Positions 45,445 through 53,972 of a stretch of DNA of 64,000 nt are shown in pieces (the stretch's first letter is position 1; every line of letters starts with the position of its first letter). The translations under genes were made by a program, and so were the position numbers. This DNA comes from Bacteroidaceae bacterium (GTDB lineage: Bacteria; Bacteroidota; Bacteroidia; Bacteroidales; Bacteroidaceae), in assembly GCA_017617235.1 (NCBI GenBank), contig JAFZWQ010000009.1, positions 1 through 64,000 of the forward strand. Direction: 5' to 3'. The notes beneath the pieces were generated by a model that was not told where the DNA came from, ran no database searches, and saw nothing but the letters and a program-made list of their open reading frames with translations.

Positions 45445-47679
45445 ATGAAAAAGACATCTATTATAAGTTTACTGATTTGTTGCATCACCTTTGGTGGGAT
45501 GACAACATCGTGTGAGGATATGCTTTCCCCCGACAGCGAACGTCATAGCTACGTGGTCGCACAGGATACCCTGTACAGTTACTGGGGCATCGTTAAATCG
45601 TTGCAGAATGTAGCAGAACGATACATTGTACTCGGTGAATGTCGTGGTGATTTAATTTCTGGCACAGGCTATGTCAGCGATTCCATTCAGGCCATTCTTG
45701 ACTTTGATATGAATAACGCGACCGATGGAAGTTGCCGTTTCCTGTGTGCATCCGACTACTATCACATCATTAACTCGTGCAATGCCTATTTGGCTCAGTA
45801 CGATAGTGTGCGTACTACCGGTACGTTGGAACCCTATATGTTAAAAGAGGCCTCTCAGGTACGAGCCATTCGTGCATGGGTATATCTTCAATTGGTACAG
45901 GTTTATGGTGAAGTTCCTTTCTATACCGAACCTCTGCTTACCACTGACAAGATTAACTCATTCATGGATGCCTATGCAAAGAATCCCACAGGCCGACAGG
46001 CTACAGCAGACAATCTGGTTGACTTGCTGACCGATGATTTGCAGGATGCTATGAATATCGAACAATTATGGGGCTGGCCACAATACGACACCTATGGTCT
46101 AGGCAGTAATCCAAAGGTTCATAGTTCCAAGGTTATGCTTCCTGCCAGTCTGGTTTTGGGCGATTTATATCTGACAAAGGGAGATCCTGCCAGTTGTGCC
46201 TATGCTGCTTTGTGCTACTATTACTATCTGAGTAACTACATGGATAATGGTAAGATGGTGGCTGGTGGCACACTGCCCTCAAACTACTGCATTGGTACGA
46301 AAGGAGATGGCATGACCAAAGCCATGTATACCCATAATGGTAGTGTACCTTGGACTGAAACAGGTGCTGTTAGCACCTCTAATGAATCCATTACCTGTAT
46401 CCCCTCCTCTGTTAACAAGCTGTGGGGTACCATCCTGCGTGGTGTGAACAACCTGTATGGATTCGCCAGTGAAATTCGTGTTAGCACCGAGGAAACCAGC
46501 GATACGACCTCTCAGACCAATGCTTCCGTTTATTTATCGGCTCAGTACGATGTTAAGCAATTGTCTGCCAGCAAACGGTATTTCGACCTGTGCAAGGAAC
46601 AAAAGTTTGAGACCTATTATGCCAGCAGTACCACCGAGTTGCAAACCGCAGACATCAAGGTCGAAGATTCCATTGGTGATGCTCGCCAGTATTGGGTTCG
46701 CGATTACTACCAAACATACGAAAACGGGCTTTCGAACACAGAAAAGTTCATTTCAAAGTTGAATCCCAGTGGTTTCAGCATTGTGTCACACATGATTTAT
46801 CGTAAGAGTATGGTATGGTTGCGTTTTGCCGAAGCCCTATGTGGTGCCGGTTATCCCAGTTATGCATTTGCAATTCTGAAGAATGGACTCTGCAACAACG
46901 AAACATGGTATCCCGACGCTACCGATTTTGCCGTTAAGGATAGTACCTGGTACTTCGTTTCAGCAACCAACGACACCATCCCCACACCGGCTTCTGGAGT
47001 AATCTGTGCAACACAAGCCGAACTGGCTGCATGCATGGCAGGCGTTGATACCCTTACTCAGGCAGGTATCGATGACGGACGTAAATATTGGAAGGCTGTA
47101 AGTCGCTATAACTATGCTGATGATAACTGTACCGCCATCCTAAACTATCTGGATGCGCGCGAAGTAAACAGCAAGGCCCAGTTCATAGATTTTGAACACG
47201 AAGTGCTGAATGGTCGGTTTACGACGCAAATCGTTGTATGGCGTACATCGGCTACAGACGACAGTTATAATTTGTCATCGCTAAAGGTTCAGGGTGACGA
47301 TAATATCACCTATGGTATCCACAGTCATGGTTGTGGAATGCTACGATATGACGAGCGTAACAGCCAATACAATTACGTAGATCAGGTCATCAAGAAGGCC
47401 AAAGAGAACTATAATGTAACACTGACCAAGGAAACCATCTATGATGGTTCACAGGATGCAATCGTACAAAAGTGCGTCGAAGACCTCATTGTTGAGGAAG
47501 AGGCCATGGAGCTGGCATTCGAAGGCACCCGTTTCTTCGACTTGATGCGTGTAGCTCATCGCCGCAATGATCCTACTTACCTGGCAAGCCGTGTAGCTAT
47601 GCGCAGTGGTACTAACGACCCTGCTTTATACACCAAGTTGTTGACACCTGCTAACTGGTACTTTAAATTGCCGAAATAA
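45445..47679 (+). CDS. SusD/RagB-family surface lipoprotein (second copy)
   Basis: 744 aa, unusually long for SusD. Lipobox MTTSC (Cys23) followed by EDMLSPDSERHSYV. SusD helices include KEASQVRAIRAWVYLQLVQVYGEVPFY, close to the family consensus, and the C-terminal EEEAMELAFEGTRFFDLMRVAHRR. A long insertion near the middle (about residues 270-420) separates the TPR-like parts. The ATG at 45445 gives the lipoprotein leader. Last gene of the locus; the terminator at 47706-47737 follows. Confidence 0.93.
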   Translation: MKKTSIISLLICCITFGGMTTSCEDMLSPDSERHSYVVAQDTLYSYWGIVKSLQNVAERYIVLGECRGDLISGTGYVSDSIQAILDFDMNNATDGSCRFLCASDYYHIINSCNAYLAQYDSVRTTGTLEPYMLKEASQVRAIRAWVYLQLVQVYGEVPFYTEPLLTTDKINSFMDAYAKNPTGRQATADNLVDLLTDDLQDAMNIEQLWGWPQYDTYGLGSNPKVHSSKVMLPASLVLGDLYLTKGDPASCAYAALCYYYYLSNYMDNGKMVAGGTLPSNYCIGTKGDGMTKAMYTHNGSVPWTETGAVSTSNESITCIPSSVNKLWGTILRGVNNLYGFASEIRVSTEETSDTTSQTNASVYLSAQYDVKQLSASKRYFDLCKEQKFETYYASSTTELQTADIKVEDSIGDARQYWVRDYYQTYENGLSNTEKFISKLNPSGFSIVSHMIYRKSMVWLRFAEALCGAGYPSYAFAILKNGLCNNETWYPDATDFAVKDSTWYFVSATNDTIPTPASGVICATQAELAACMAGVDTLTQAGIDDGRKYWKAVSRYNYADDNCTAILNYLDAREVNSKAQFIDFEHEVLNGRFTTQIVVWRTSATDDSYNLSSLKVQGDDNITYGIHSHGCGMLRYDERNSQYNYVDQVIKKAKENYNVTLTKETIYDGSQDAIVQKCVEDLIVEEEAMELAFEGTRFFDLMRVAHRRNDPTYLASRVAMRSGTNDPALYTKLLTPANWYFKLPK

Positions 47680-47705
47680 AGTATTACATAAACTTTCTAA
47701 TAATC

Positions 47706-47737
47706 AATACGCGATGGCCTTTTGACCATCGCGTATT
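47706..47737. terminator. Bidirectional terminator between SusD and comEC
   Basis: AATACGCGATGG (47706-47717), 8-nt loop, CCATCGCGTATT (47726-47737): a perfect 12-bp stem, T-rich on both sides, 26 bp after the SusD stop and 2 bp after the convergent comEC stop. Confidence 0.93.
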
Positions 47738-47739
47738 AT

Positions 47740-48996
47740 TTATATGATACGTATTGCAAGCAGTAAGAGAATTGTTGCCAACAGATAGGGCCAGCTGCGG
47801 AAGAACAAAGCCCAGCGATATATCGATGGCTGTTCTACGGGTTGCTGCTTTAGGGCATTTATTGGAGGCAAAAGGCATAATATTGCGACATAAAGTAAAA
47901 TCATTTCACCCCATGTAATATAAACTTGCTCTACCCGACTCCATGGAAAACGGACAGAAACAGCCATCAGTGTATGCAACAATACGATGAACCATTCGAG
48001 GCAACGCCCCATCCATAACCCAATTCCGATAAAATGAAGTAGCAGAAACAGAATTGCGAAATAGAGCATACATGTTACCAACAGAATAATAATAGGACTC
48101 GTAATAAAAGAGACAACGGTGAATTGGTGAAACCAATACAAGGAAAGCGGCAGGACGGCAAGTTGTGCAGCAACACTCACCATGGTGATTTGCCAAACGC
48201 CCTTCACTATATTGTTCTGGGGATACCATATATCTCGTAAAGGTGCATAAAACAGCAGTATGCCAGTCACAGCAGCAAAAGATAAATGGAATCCAATATC
48301 AAAAAGAGAAGAAGGAGCAAGCAGTAGCATTAGAAAAGCTGCCAGTCCCAAGGTATGCCAACCATTTGTGCCAACCAGACGCATCTGGCTAATAACCAAC
48401 AGTGTCATCATCAGCGAAGCACGACAAAGCGAAACGGGAAAACCTGTCAATAATGCATAACCCCACATCAAAACAATACCCATAGTTCCAACCGCATATC
48501 GCCAGCGACTTAACAATACTCGTTGTAATGCAAAACTAAAAAGGCCAAACAATATGCCAAGGTGCATGCCCGATAGGGCCAAGACATGAGCTGCACCGGC
48601 CTGACGATAGAGCGTGCGCGTTTCTGCAGGCAAATTGTCACGAACGCCTAACAGCATGGCTTCCAGCAGAGTTGTTGCCACTTTATTCAACCCTAAACCT
48701 TGCAATACGAATAATGCGGATTGTGAGAAAGATGCGCTCCTATGGATGAGGGAGGCTGGCAATAGGGTTATATCTGCCAACTGCGCGCGCAGGAAGCCCA
48801 ATAGCATGAAAAACAACAATAGTAATCCTAGGGCCTTAGCGTCACGTCGCGCCACGATGAAGAAAGCAAAGCTCAGCAGAGAAAGAAACAACACAAAAAT
48901 TGTCGCGCCAAATGGCACGACAATATATTGTGCAATACCTATGCCCACGGCAAGGCATACAGCAAGTAAGGGAAAGAGCAGGCTGTCGCGATTCAC
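47740..48996 (-). CDS. comEC: ComEC/Rec2-like DNA-uptake channel protein, core only
   Basis: An inner-membrane channel for transport of single-stranded DNA in competence. The 418 aa are far shorter than full ComEC (700-800). There are many membrane helices and the Competence-domain core ALSGMHLGILFGL, TGFPVSLCRASLMM and FDIGFHLSFAAVTGILLF. Neither the N-terminal OB-type (DUF4131) domain between the first helices nor the C-terminal metallo-beta-lactamase domain is present. Only about 30 residues link the first helix cluster to VATTLLEAMLLGVRDNLP. No frameshift is visible. Overlaps rpe by 4 bp and probably co-transcribed with it. Confidence 0.88.
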   Translation of the reverse strand: MNRDSLLFPLLAVCLAVGIGIAQYIVVPFGATIFVLFLSLLSFAFFIVARRDAKALGLLLLFFMLLGFLRAQLADITLLPASLIHRSASFSQSALFVLQGLGLNKVATTLLEAMLLGVRDNLPAETRTLYRQAGAAHVLALSGMHLGILFGLFSFALQRVLLSRWRYAVGTMGIVLMWGYALLTGFPVSLCRASLMMTLLVISQMRLVGTNGWHTLGLAAFLMLLLAPSSLFDIGFHLSFAAVTGILLFYAPLRDIWYPQNNIVKGVWQITMVSVAAQLAVLPLSLYWFHQFTVVSFITSPIIILLVTCMLYFAILFLLLHFIGIGLWMGRCLEWFIVLLHTLMAVSVRFPWSRVEQVYITWGEMILLYVAILCLLPPINALKQQPVEQPSIYRWALFFRSWPYLLATILLLLAIRII

Positions 48997-49640
48997 GATA
49001 GCGCCTTCAAAGCCTCAATGCGACCAGCGGGGTCTTCTGCTCCAAAAACATAGGAACCTGCAACAAGTACGTCGGCTCCCACTTCCGCCAATTGACGTCC
49101 TGTTTCCATATTCACACCCCCATCGATTTCAATAAGGGCCTGACTGTTCGCCTCGGATATCAACCTGCGTAAGCGCTCTACTTTACGTAAAGTTTGCGGA
49201 ATGAATTTCTGACCGCCAAAACCTGGATTAACAGACATCAGCAACACCATGTCCACATCACAAATAATGTCGCGTAACACGTCGACAGGCGTAGATGGGC
49301 ACAAGGTTACAGCCGGCTTCATTCCAGCCTCACGAATTTGTTGTAGGACACGATGGTGATGCGTTACCGCCTCGTAGTGAATGTTCATATATCGCGCACC
49401 GAGCTCAGCAACCTCACGAATGAATTTCTGAGGTTCCACAATCATCAGATGCACATCCAATGGTTTCTTGCACAAACGCGCCACATGCTTTAACACGGGG
49501 AATCCAAAGGAAATATTAGGAACAAAAACACCATCCATAACATCGAGGTGGAGCATATCTGCCCCACTCTCATTAAACCATCGCAACTCACGTTCCAAAT
49601 TGCCAAAATCGGCAGCCAGCAAAGATGGAGCTACTAACAT
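48993..49640 (-). CDS. rpe: Ribulose-phosphate 3-epimerase
   Basis: Interconverts ribulose-5-P and xylulose-5-P in the pentose phosphate pathway, feeding transketolase (tkt at 61648). The 215 aa are normal. Motifs are PSLLAADFGNLERE, LHLDVMDGVFVPNISFG (metal and catalytic residues), PLDVHLMIVEP, LLMSVNPGFGGQKFIP and IEIDGGVNMETG. The start overlaps the stop of a 34-codon small ORF by 7 bp and its stop overlaps comEC by 4 bp. Confidence 0.97.
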   Translation of the reverse strand: MLVAPSLLAADFGNLERELRWFNESGADMLHLDVMDGVFVPNISFGFPVLKHVARLCKKPLDVHLMIVEPQKFIREVAELGARYMNIHYEAVTHHHRVLQQIREAGMKPAVTLCPSTPVDVLRDIICDVDMVLLMSVNPGFGGQKFIPQTLRKVERLRRLISEANSQALIEIDGGVNMETGRQLAEVGADVLVAGSYVFGAEDPAGRIEALKALS

Positions 49641-49738
49641 GACGGACGCACAGGTTTATAGGTTCTGGCAAAATTGCGGATAAACTGCAGCACGGCAGGA
49701 TTGGGTTGCAAGTTTTCAGGGTGTAAAGTTTGCGTCAT
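49634..49738 (-). CDS. Small 34-aa ORF upstream of and overlapping rpe
   Basis: Reads MTQTLHPENLQPN then AVLQFIRNFARTYKPVRPSC. It ends TGT TAG, overlapping the rpe start codon by 7 bp, a layout that suggests translational coupling or a leader peptide. The C-terminal half would form an amphipathic basic helix. I do not recognise a family. An 8-codon ORF lies just before it on the same strand. A 9-bp stem (AGTTTGCGT at 49788-49796, minus strand, with ACGCAAACT at 49727-49735) could mask the bases right after its start codon. Confidence 0.5.
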   Translation of the reverse strand: MTQTLHPENLQPNPAVLQFIRNFARTYKPVRPSC

Positions 49739-49794
49739 AGGCAATCAGAATTTTAAGGGTTCGGCATTCATATCCTTTGTCTATATAACGCAAA

Positions 49795-49830
49795 CTCCCG
49801 TCGGATATTGTGTCCGACAGGAGCTTTTTT
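49795..49830. terminator. Strong hairpin between the sigma factor gene and rpe
   Basis: CTCCcGTCGGA pairs with TCCGACaGGAG (one C-A mismatch) around a 7-nt loop, with six T on the plus strand and A-rich DNA beyond. On the minus strand, the direction of the neighbouring genes, it ends TTTGCGTTATAT, a weaker tail. It probably terminates the sigma gene. A second hairpin GTTGCGA/TCGCAAC lies at about 49841-49859. Confidence 0.6.
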
Positions 49831-49873
49831 ATGTTTTTTCGTTGCGATGTCGTCGCAACATTCCATACAAGGG

Positions 49874-50488
49874 TTAGACGGCGAGATAGAGGTCGCGATG
49901 ACTGGCCATACGACGCAGATTAATCATGGCATAGCGCATACGTCCCAACGAGGTATTGATACTAACGCCTGTGGCCTCTGCTATCTCCTTAAATGACATA
50001 TCTCGGAAGTAACGCATATTCACCACTTCACGCTGTGCTTCGGGCAAACGCTCAATCATCATACGTACATCATCGTGTGATTGCTCAACAAGCATTTTGG
50101 ATTCTATATTAGGCTCACACAACGATGAATCGTTGAAAAGGTCGGCAACCAAATCACCCTCACCATCCACCAACTCGTGGGAAATCACATTACGGTTGGG
50201 ATTACGCTGACTACGAAAACGGTCGAGCACCTGGTTACGTGCAATACGCATCAACCACGATGAGAACTGGCCAGACTCGGCGTAATGTCCATTGCGAATA
50301 GCCATAATAACCTTGACGAAAGTGTCCTGAAAGACATCGTTTGCGAGGTCTGTATCAGAAACCATAGACTGAATGTAACCAAAGACTTTGTCTTGGTGAC
50401 GTGCTAAAAGTACATCGAATGCTTGAAAGTCGCCTTCTTCGTACATGCGGACCAGAGTTTCATCGGTCTGCTTTACGTAATTATTCAT
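49874..50488 (-). CDS. RNA polymerase sigma factor, ECF type (sigma-70 family)
   Basis: 204 aa. The region 2 part (residues about 20-90) has DFQAFDVLLARHQDKVFGYI, DLANDVFQDTFVKV and FSSWLMRIARNQVLDRFR. The region 4 part (about 130-190) has LPEAQREVVNMRYFRDMSFKEIAEATGVSINTSLGRMRYA, a clear helix-turn-helix. No anti-sigma gene is adjacent, unlike the FecI/FecR-type ECF factors of SusCD loci, so it is probably a housekeeping-type ECF factor controlled by its own promoter (50561-50590). Its targets cannot be told from the window. Confidence 0.93.
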   Translation of the reverse strand: MNNYVKQTDETLVRMYEEGDFQAFDVLLARHQDKVFGYIQSMVSDTDLANDVFQDTFVKVIMAIRNGHYAESGQFSSWLMRIARNQVLDRFRSQRNPNRNVISHELVDGEGDLVADLFNDSSLCEPNIESKMLVEQSHDDVRMMIERLPEAQREVVNMRYFRDMSFKEIAEATGVSINTSLGRMRYAMINLRRMASHRDLYLAV

Positions 50489-50560
50489 TACCTTTCTATC
50501 TTTGTATTAATCGGGGTAATGTTTTATCGATAGGCGTATGTTTTTTAGGTTTATCGGATG

Positions 50561-50590
50561 CAAATATATGAAATAAATCACAATACACAA
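50561..50590 (-). promoter_or_regulatory. Promoter of the ECF sigma gene
   Basis: On the minus strand TTG (50590-50588), 19-bp spacer, TATATTTG (50568-50561), 73 bp before the start codon. The -33 box lies inside a tandem CACAATTCACAATT patch (50586-50605). Confidence 0.75.
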
Positions 50591-50633
50591 TTCACAATTC
50601 ACAATTTTTTTGCTTCTTGGTATTAAAAAAGTG

Positions 50634-51581
50634 CTATTTTACACACTCTTGCGCAATATGTGCACCCCGAAGGAAGTCTTCTACATTCATTCGTTTCTTT
50701 CCAGCAAGTTGTAACGACAAGACGTCAACCCAACCTTCCCGACAAGCAATGCGAAGATACTTTTTCCCATCGGTTTCAATGGTTCCAGGAGCATGATTGG
50801 AAGAATGCGCAGATAGAGCAACCTTATATATTTTCAACATATTACCATCCAGTGTAGTCCACGCTGCTGGATATGGGGAGAGACCACGCACGAAATTGTA
50901 GACCTCACGAGCAGTCAGCTCTTCCCAACGAATCTGGCACGTTTCCTTGAAGATTTTCGGAGCTGGACGTAACGGACCATCTACCGTCAGCTCACTTTGC
51001 GGAATGGGGCTTACAATACCACGTTCAACATCATCTACCGTTTTAAGAACCAAGTCTGCACCCAACAGCATCAGACGGTCGTGTACAGTTTCCACATCAT
51101 CATCATCGTAGATGGGCACGGACTCACGATAAATCACCTGTCCTGTATCGATGTCATGATCGAGGAAAAAGGTCGTGATACCAGTTTCTTTATCTCCATT
51201 AATGATGGCCCAGTTAATGGGTGCCGCCCCACGATACTGTGGCAATAATGCAGCATGCAGGTTGAATGTACCCAGCCGAGGCATAGCCCATACCACCTCG
51301 GGCAACATACGAAATGCTACCACAACCTGCAAATCGGCCTGATATGAACGCAGTTCTTCCAAGAAAGTTTCGTCCTTGAGACGTTCAGGCTGCAATACGG
51401 GAATACCATGGGCAACTGCAAATTGCTTGACAGGACTCTGTTGCAGCACATCGTGGTGACGGCCAATTGGTTTATCCGGCATGGTAACAACTGCAACAAT
51501 GTTATATCCGCCCTCGACTAGGCGACGCAAAGGCTCCACCGCAAAATCGGGAGTCCCCATATATATAATACGAATACCCAT
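50634..51581 (-). CDS. fmt: Methionyl-tRNA formyltransferase
   Basis: Formylates Met-tRNAi with 10-formyl-THF for translation initiation. 315 aa: IRIIYMGTPDFAVEPLRRL, NLHAALLPQYRGAAPINWAIINGDKETGIT with catalytic Asn/His, FFLDHDIDTGQVI, and the C-terminal domain with FVRGLSPYPAAWTTLDG. It sits 23 bp after the ClC gene in the prfC-tsaC-ClC-fmt run. Confidence 0.97.
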   Translation of the reverse strand: MGIRIIYMGTPDFAVEPLRRLVEGGYNIVAVVTMPDKPIGRHHDVLQQSPVKQFAVAHGIPVLQPERLKDETFLEELRSYQADLQVVVAFRMLPEVVWAMPRLGTFNLHAALLPQYRGAAPINWAIINGDKETGITTFFLDHDIDTGQVIYRESVPIYDDDDVETVHDRLMLLGADLVLKTVDDVERGIVSPIPQSELTVDGPLRPAPKIFKETCQIRWEELTAREVYNFVRGLSPYPAAWTTLDGNMLKIYKVALSAHSSNHAPGTIETDGKKYLRIACREGWVDVLSLQLAGKKRMNVEDFLRGAHIAQECVK

Positions 51582-51604
51582 TTTATGATTTAATGATTTA
51601 TAAC

Positions 51605-53404
51605 CTAATCGTTACTAATGTCAGCCAACATTTGCCTGTACATGGTAAAGACGCGTGACTTGCGGATGAAACCAACGAAACAGCCCTCGGAATCAACAAC
51701 AGGCAATGTCCATGCACCTGTTTGCTCGAATACGCGAACCACTCCTTCCATCTCGTCCTGCGTCGATAAACGAGCTGCCGGCTGCACCATCATCCCACTA
51801 ACCCTAAGTTGGTCGTAAAGTTCTGTTCGGAACATGAAGTGGCGAATATCGTCGATATAAAGTACTGCCACCAGTTGTCGTTGCGCATTCAGCACCGGGA
51901 AAACATTGTGATGCGAGGCTGATATCTGCTTCACGACCTCTCCCAACGTCATCTCCGGCGTTAGGAACTTACTGTAGCGGTCCATCACCGAGTCCATATT
52001 CATCAGAGTCAGTATCGCACGGTCTTTGTTATGGGTAATCAGTTCGCCGCGCTGTGCCAAACGCATGGCATACAGGCTGTGAGGCTCGAAGACAATGATG
52101 GTAAGATAAGCACATACCGATACAATCATCAAGGGCATGAACATCTGGTATCCGCCCGTCAGTTCGGCAATCAGGAAGATACCTGTCAGCGGGGCATGCA
52201 TTACACCACTCATCAATCCACACATACCCAGCAAGGCATACCAGTTCTCCGGCAAATAGACACCAAAAACTTCATTGATGTTCCAAACACGAGAAAAGAC
52301 GAAACCACTGATACAACCCAGGAATAGCGAGGGTGCAAAGATACCGCCACAGCCACCGCCACCATTCGTTGCAGTCGAAGCAAACACCTTGAAGAGAATT
52401 ACCAAAGACAGGTATAAAAGGAGCATGTGGTCGTGTCCATAGAACAAAGAATGGTTCATGGCCGTCAACCAGTCTTGATTCCCTTTACCGTTTAACAGCA
52501 GCTCTATTAATTCATAGCCCTCACCATAAAGTGAAGGGAAGAGATAGATAAGCACAGACAACATGGCACCTCCCACAGCCAACCGGGCATAGGGATGACG
52601 CAATTTACGGAACACGCTCTCCAATCCGTTTGTCATACGGGTAAAGTATAGCGAAACCAGACCACAGACAATGCCAAGTGCGATATCAGCGGGTATTCGT
52701 GTAGCCGAGAAACTATAGTCAATGTTGGCTTCAAATACAGCCCCCCATCCCGACAGGGCAAACGTAATGCTGGCTGCCGTTACACATGATACCAACAGAG
52801 GCACAAGCGACCCCATGGTCAGGTCCATCATCAGCACCTCCAAGACAAAAGCCAATCCAGCTATCGGGGCCTTGAAGATACCTGCAACAGCACCTGCCGC
52901 GCCACATCCCACCAGCAACATCAGTTGCTTGGAATTCATATGGAACATACGTCCCAGATTACTGCCGATAGCCGACCCTGTCAGTACAATAGGAGCTTCG
53001 GCACCCACCGAACCACCAAAGCCGATGGTAATGGCCGATGCTATCACGCTGCTCCAACAGTTGTGTCCCTTGATATGGCTCTGCTTACGGGCTATGGCAA
53101 AGAGAATCTTGGTTACCCCATGTCCGATATCATCACGTACAATACGACGGATAAAAATCGAGGTCAGGAAGATACCGATAACAGGATATAGCAGGTAAAG
53201 CAGGTTGGAAGAAGATACGCTAAACTGGTGCGTCAGCATAAACTGAATCTGACTAATCAGCCACTTCAGGAAAAGTCCAGCAAAGGCCGTCAGCACTCCC
53301 ACCAACAAGGCCAGGAGCAACATAAACTGCCTCTCCTTGATGCCTCGCTTACTCCATATAAAGAGCTTTGCAGACGTTCTTTCTATAAAGGTTCGTTGCT
53401 TCAT
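51605..53404 (-). CDS. ClC-family chloride channel/transporter with CBS pair
   Basis: Anion channel or Cl-/H+ antiporter of the inner membrane. 599 aa with about ten membrane helices. Selectivity motifs are GGSVGAEAPIVLTG (family GSxGxEGP, gate Glu near residue 136), GIFKAPIAG (family GxFxxP) and GGIFAPSLFLG. Residues about 470-599 hold two CBS domains (VMDRYSKFLTPEMTLGEVVKQI and MMVQPAARLSTQDEMEGVVRVF), a probable nucleotide-sensing tail. The start overlaps the tsaC stop by 4 bp. Confidence 0.95.
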   Translation of the reverse strand: MKQRTFIERTSAKLFIWSKRGIKERQFMLLLALLVGVLTAFAGLFLKWLISQIQFMLTHQFSVSSSNLLYLLYPVIGIFLTSIFIRRIVRDDIGHGVTKILFAIARKQSHIKGHNCWSSVIASAITIGFGGSVGAEAPIVLTGSAIGSNLGRMFHMNSKQLMLLVGCGAAGAVAGIFKAPIAGLAFVLEVLMMDLTMGSLVPLLVSCVTAASITFALSGWGAVFEANIDYSFSATRIPADIALGIVCGLVSLYFTRMTNGLESVFRKLRHPYARLAVGGAMLSVLIYLFPSLYGEGYELIELLLNGKGNQDWLTAMNHSLFYGHDHMLLLYLSLVILFKVFASTATNGGGGCGGIFAPSLFLGCISGFVFSRVWNINEVFGVYLPENWYALLGMCGLMSGVMHAPLTGIFLIAELTGGYQMFMPLMIVSVCAYLTIIVFEPHSLYAMRLAQRGELITHNKDRAILTLMNMDSVMDRYSKFLTPEMTLGEVVKQISASHHNVFPVLNAQRQLVAVLYIDDIRHFMFRTELYDQLRVSGMMVQPAARLSTQDEMEGVVRVFEQTGAWTLPVVDSEGCFVGFIRKSRVFTMYRQMLADISND

Positions 53405-53970
53405 TTTCTAATAATGGTAACAGCTCCATCCTCTGCCAGCTTTATGATACTGGAAGGACGACCGTCCGACTTACGTCCACGGGCAAACTGCACAATGTAG
53501 TCCACTTTCGAGGTTATACTCTCCGGAATATCGTAAAAGCTTTTGGGCGAAGGCTCCCCACTGATATTGGCAGAGGTACTAACGATAGCCTTTTGGAAAC
53601 GGTAGCAAAGTTGACGTGAGAACTCTTCCTGCGTAACACGCATTCCCAACGAACCGTCCTCAGCCACCAGATTCGGAGCCACGTTCACAGCACCGTCCAG
53701 TATCAAAGTCAACGGACGGTCGGCATACTCAATCAAATCCCATGCCACCTCTGGCACATTGCGGAAGTAGCGCTGCATGCGATTAGGCGAGTCCACCAAG
53801 CATATCAAGGCTTTCGAATCTTCACGTTGTTTGATTTCATAAACCCTTCGAACGGCATCTTCGTTCGATGCGTCGCATCCAATGCCCCATATCGTATCCG
53901 TCGGATAGAGTATCACCCCACCCTTCCGCAACACCTCAACGGCATTCTTTATATCTATCTCGCAATTCAT
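53401..53970 (-). CDS. tsaC: Threonylcarbamoyl-AMP synthase (Sua5/YrdC-type)
   Basis: Makes threonylcarbamoyl-AMP from Thr, bicarbonate and ATP for the t6A37 tRNA modification. 189 aa, the short YrdC type without the Sua5 C-terminal domain. Motifs are GGVILYPTDTIWGIGCD, VYEIKQREDSKALICLV, LTLILDGAVNVAPNLV, SLGMRVT and IVSTSANISGEPSPKSF. It lies 2 bp after prfC and overlaps the ClC gene by 4 bp. Confidence 0.93.
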   Translation of the reverse strand: MNCEIDIKNAVEVLRKGGVILYPTDTIWGIGCDASNEDAVRRVYEIKQREDSKALICLVDSPNRMQRYFRNVPEVAWDLIEYADRPLTLILDGAVNVAPNLVAEDGSLGMRVTQEEFSRQLCYRFQKAIVSTSANISGEPSPKSFYDIPESITSKVDYIVQFARGRKSDGRPSSIIKLAEDGAVTIIRK

Positions 53971-53972
53971 AA

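Noticed and set aside
49727-49830. Plus-strand small RNA ending at the strong hairpin
   Set aside because: The 9-bp pairing is explained by the minus-strand small ORF start region and no plus-strand promoter was found; it remains only a remote possibility.
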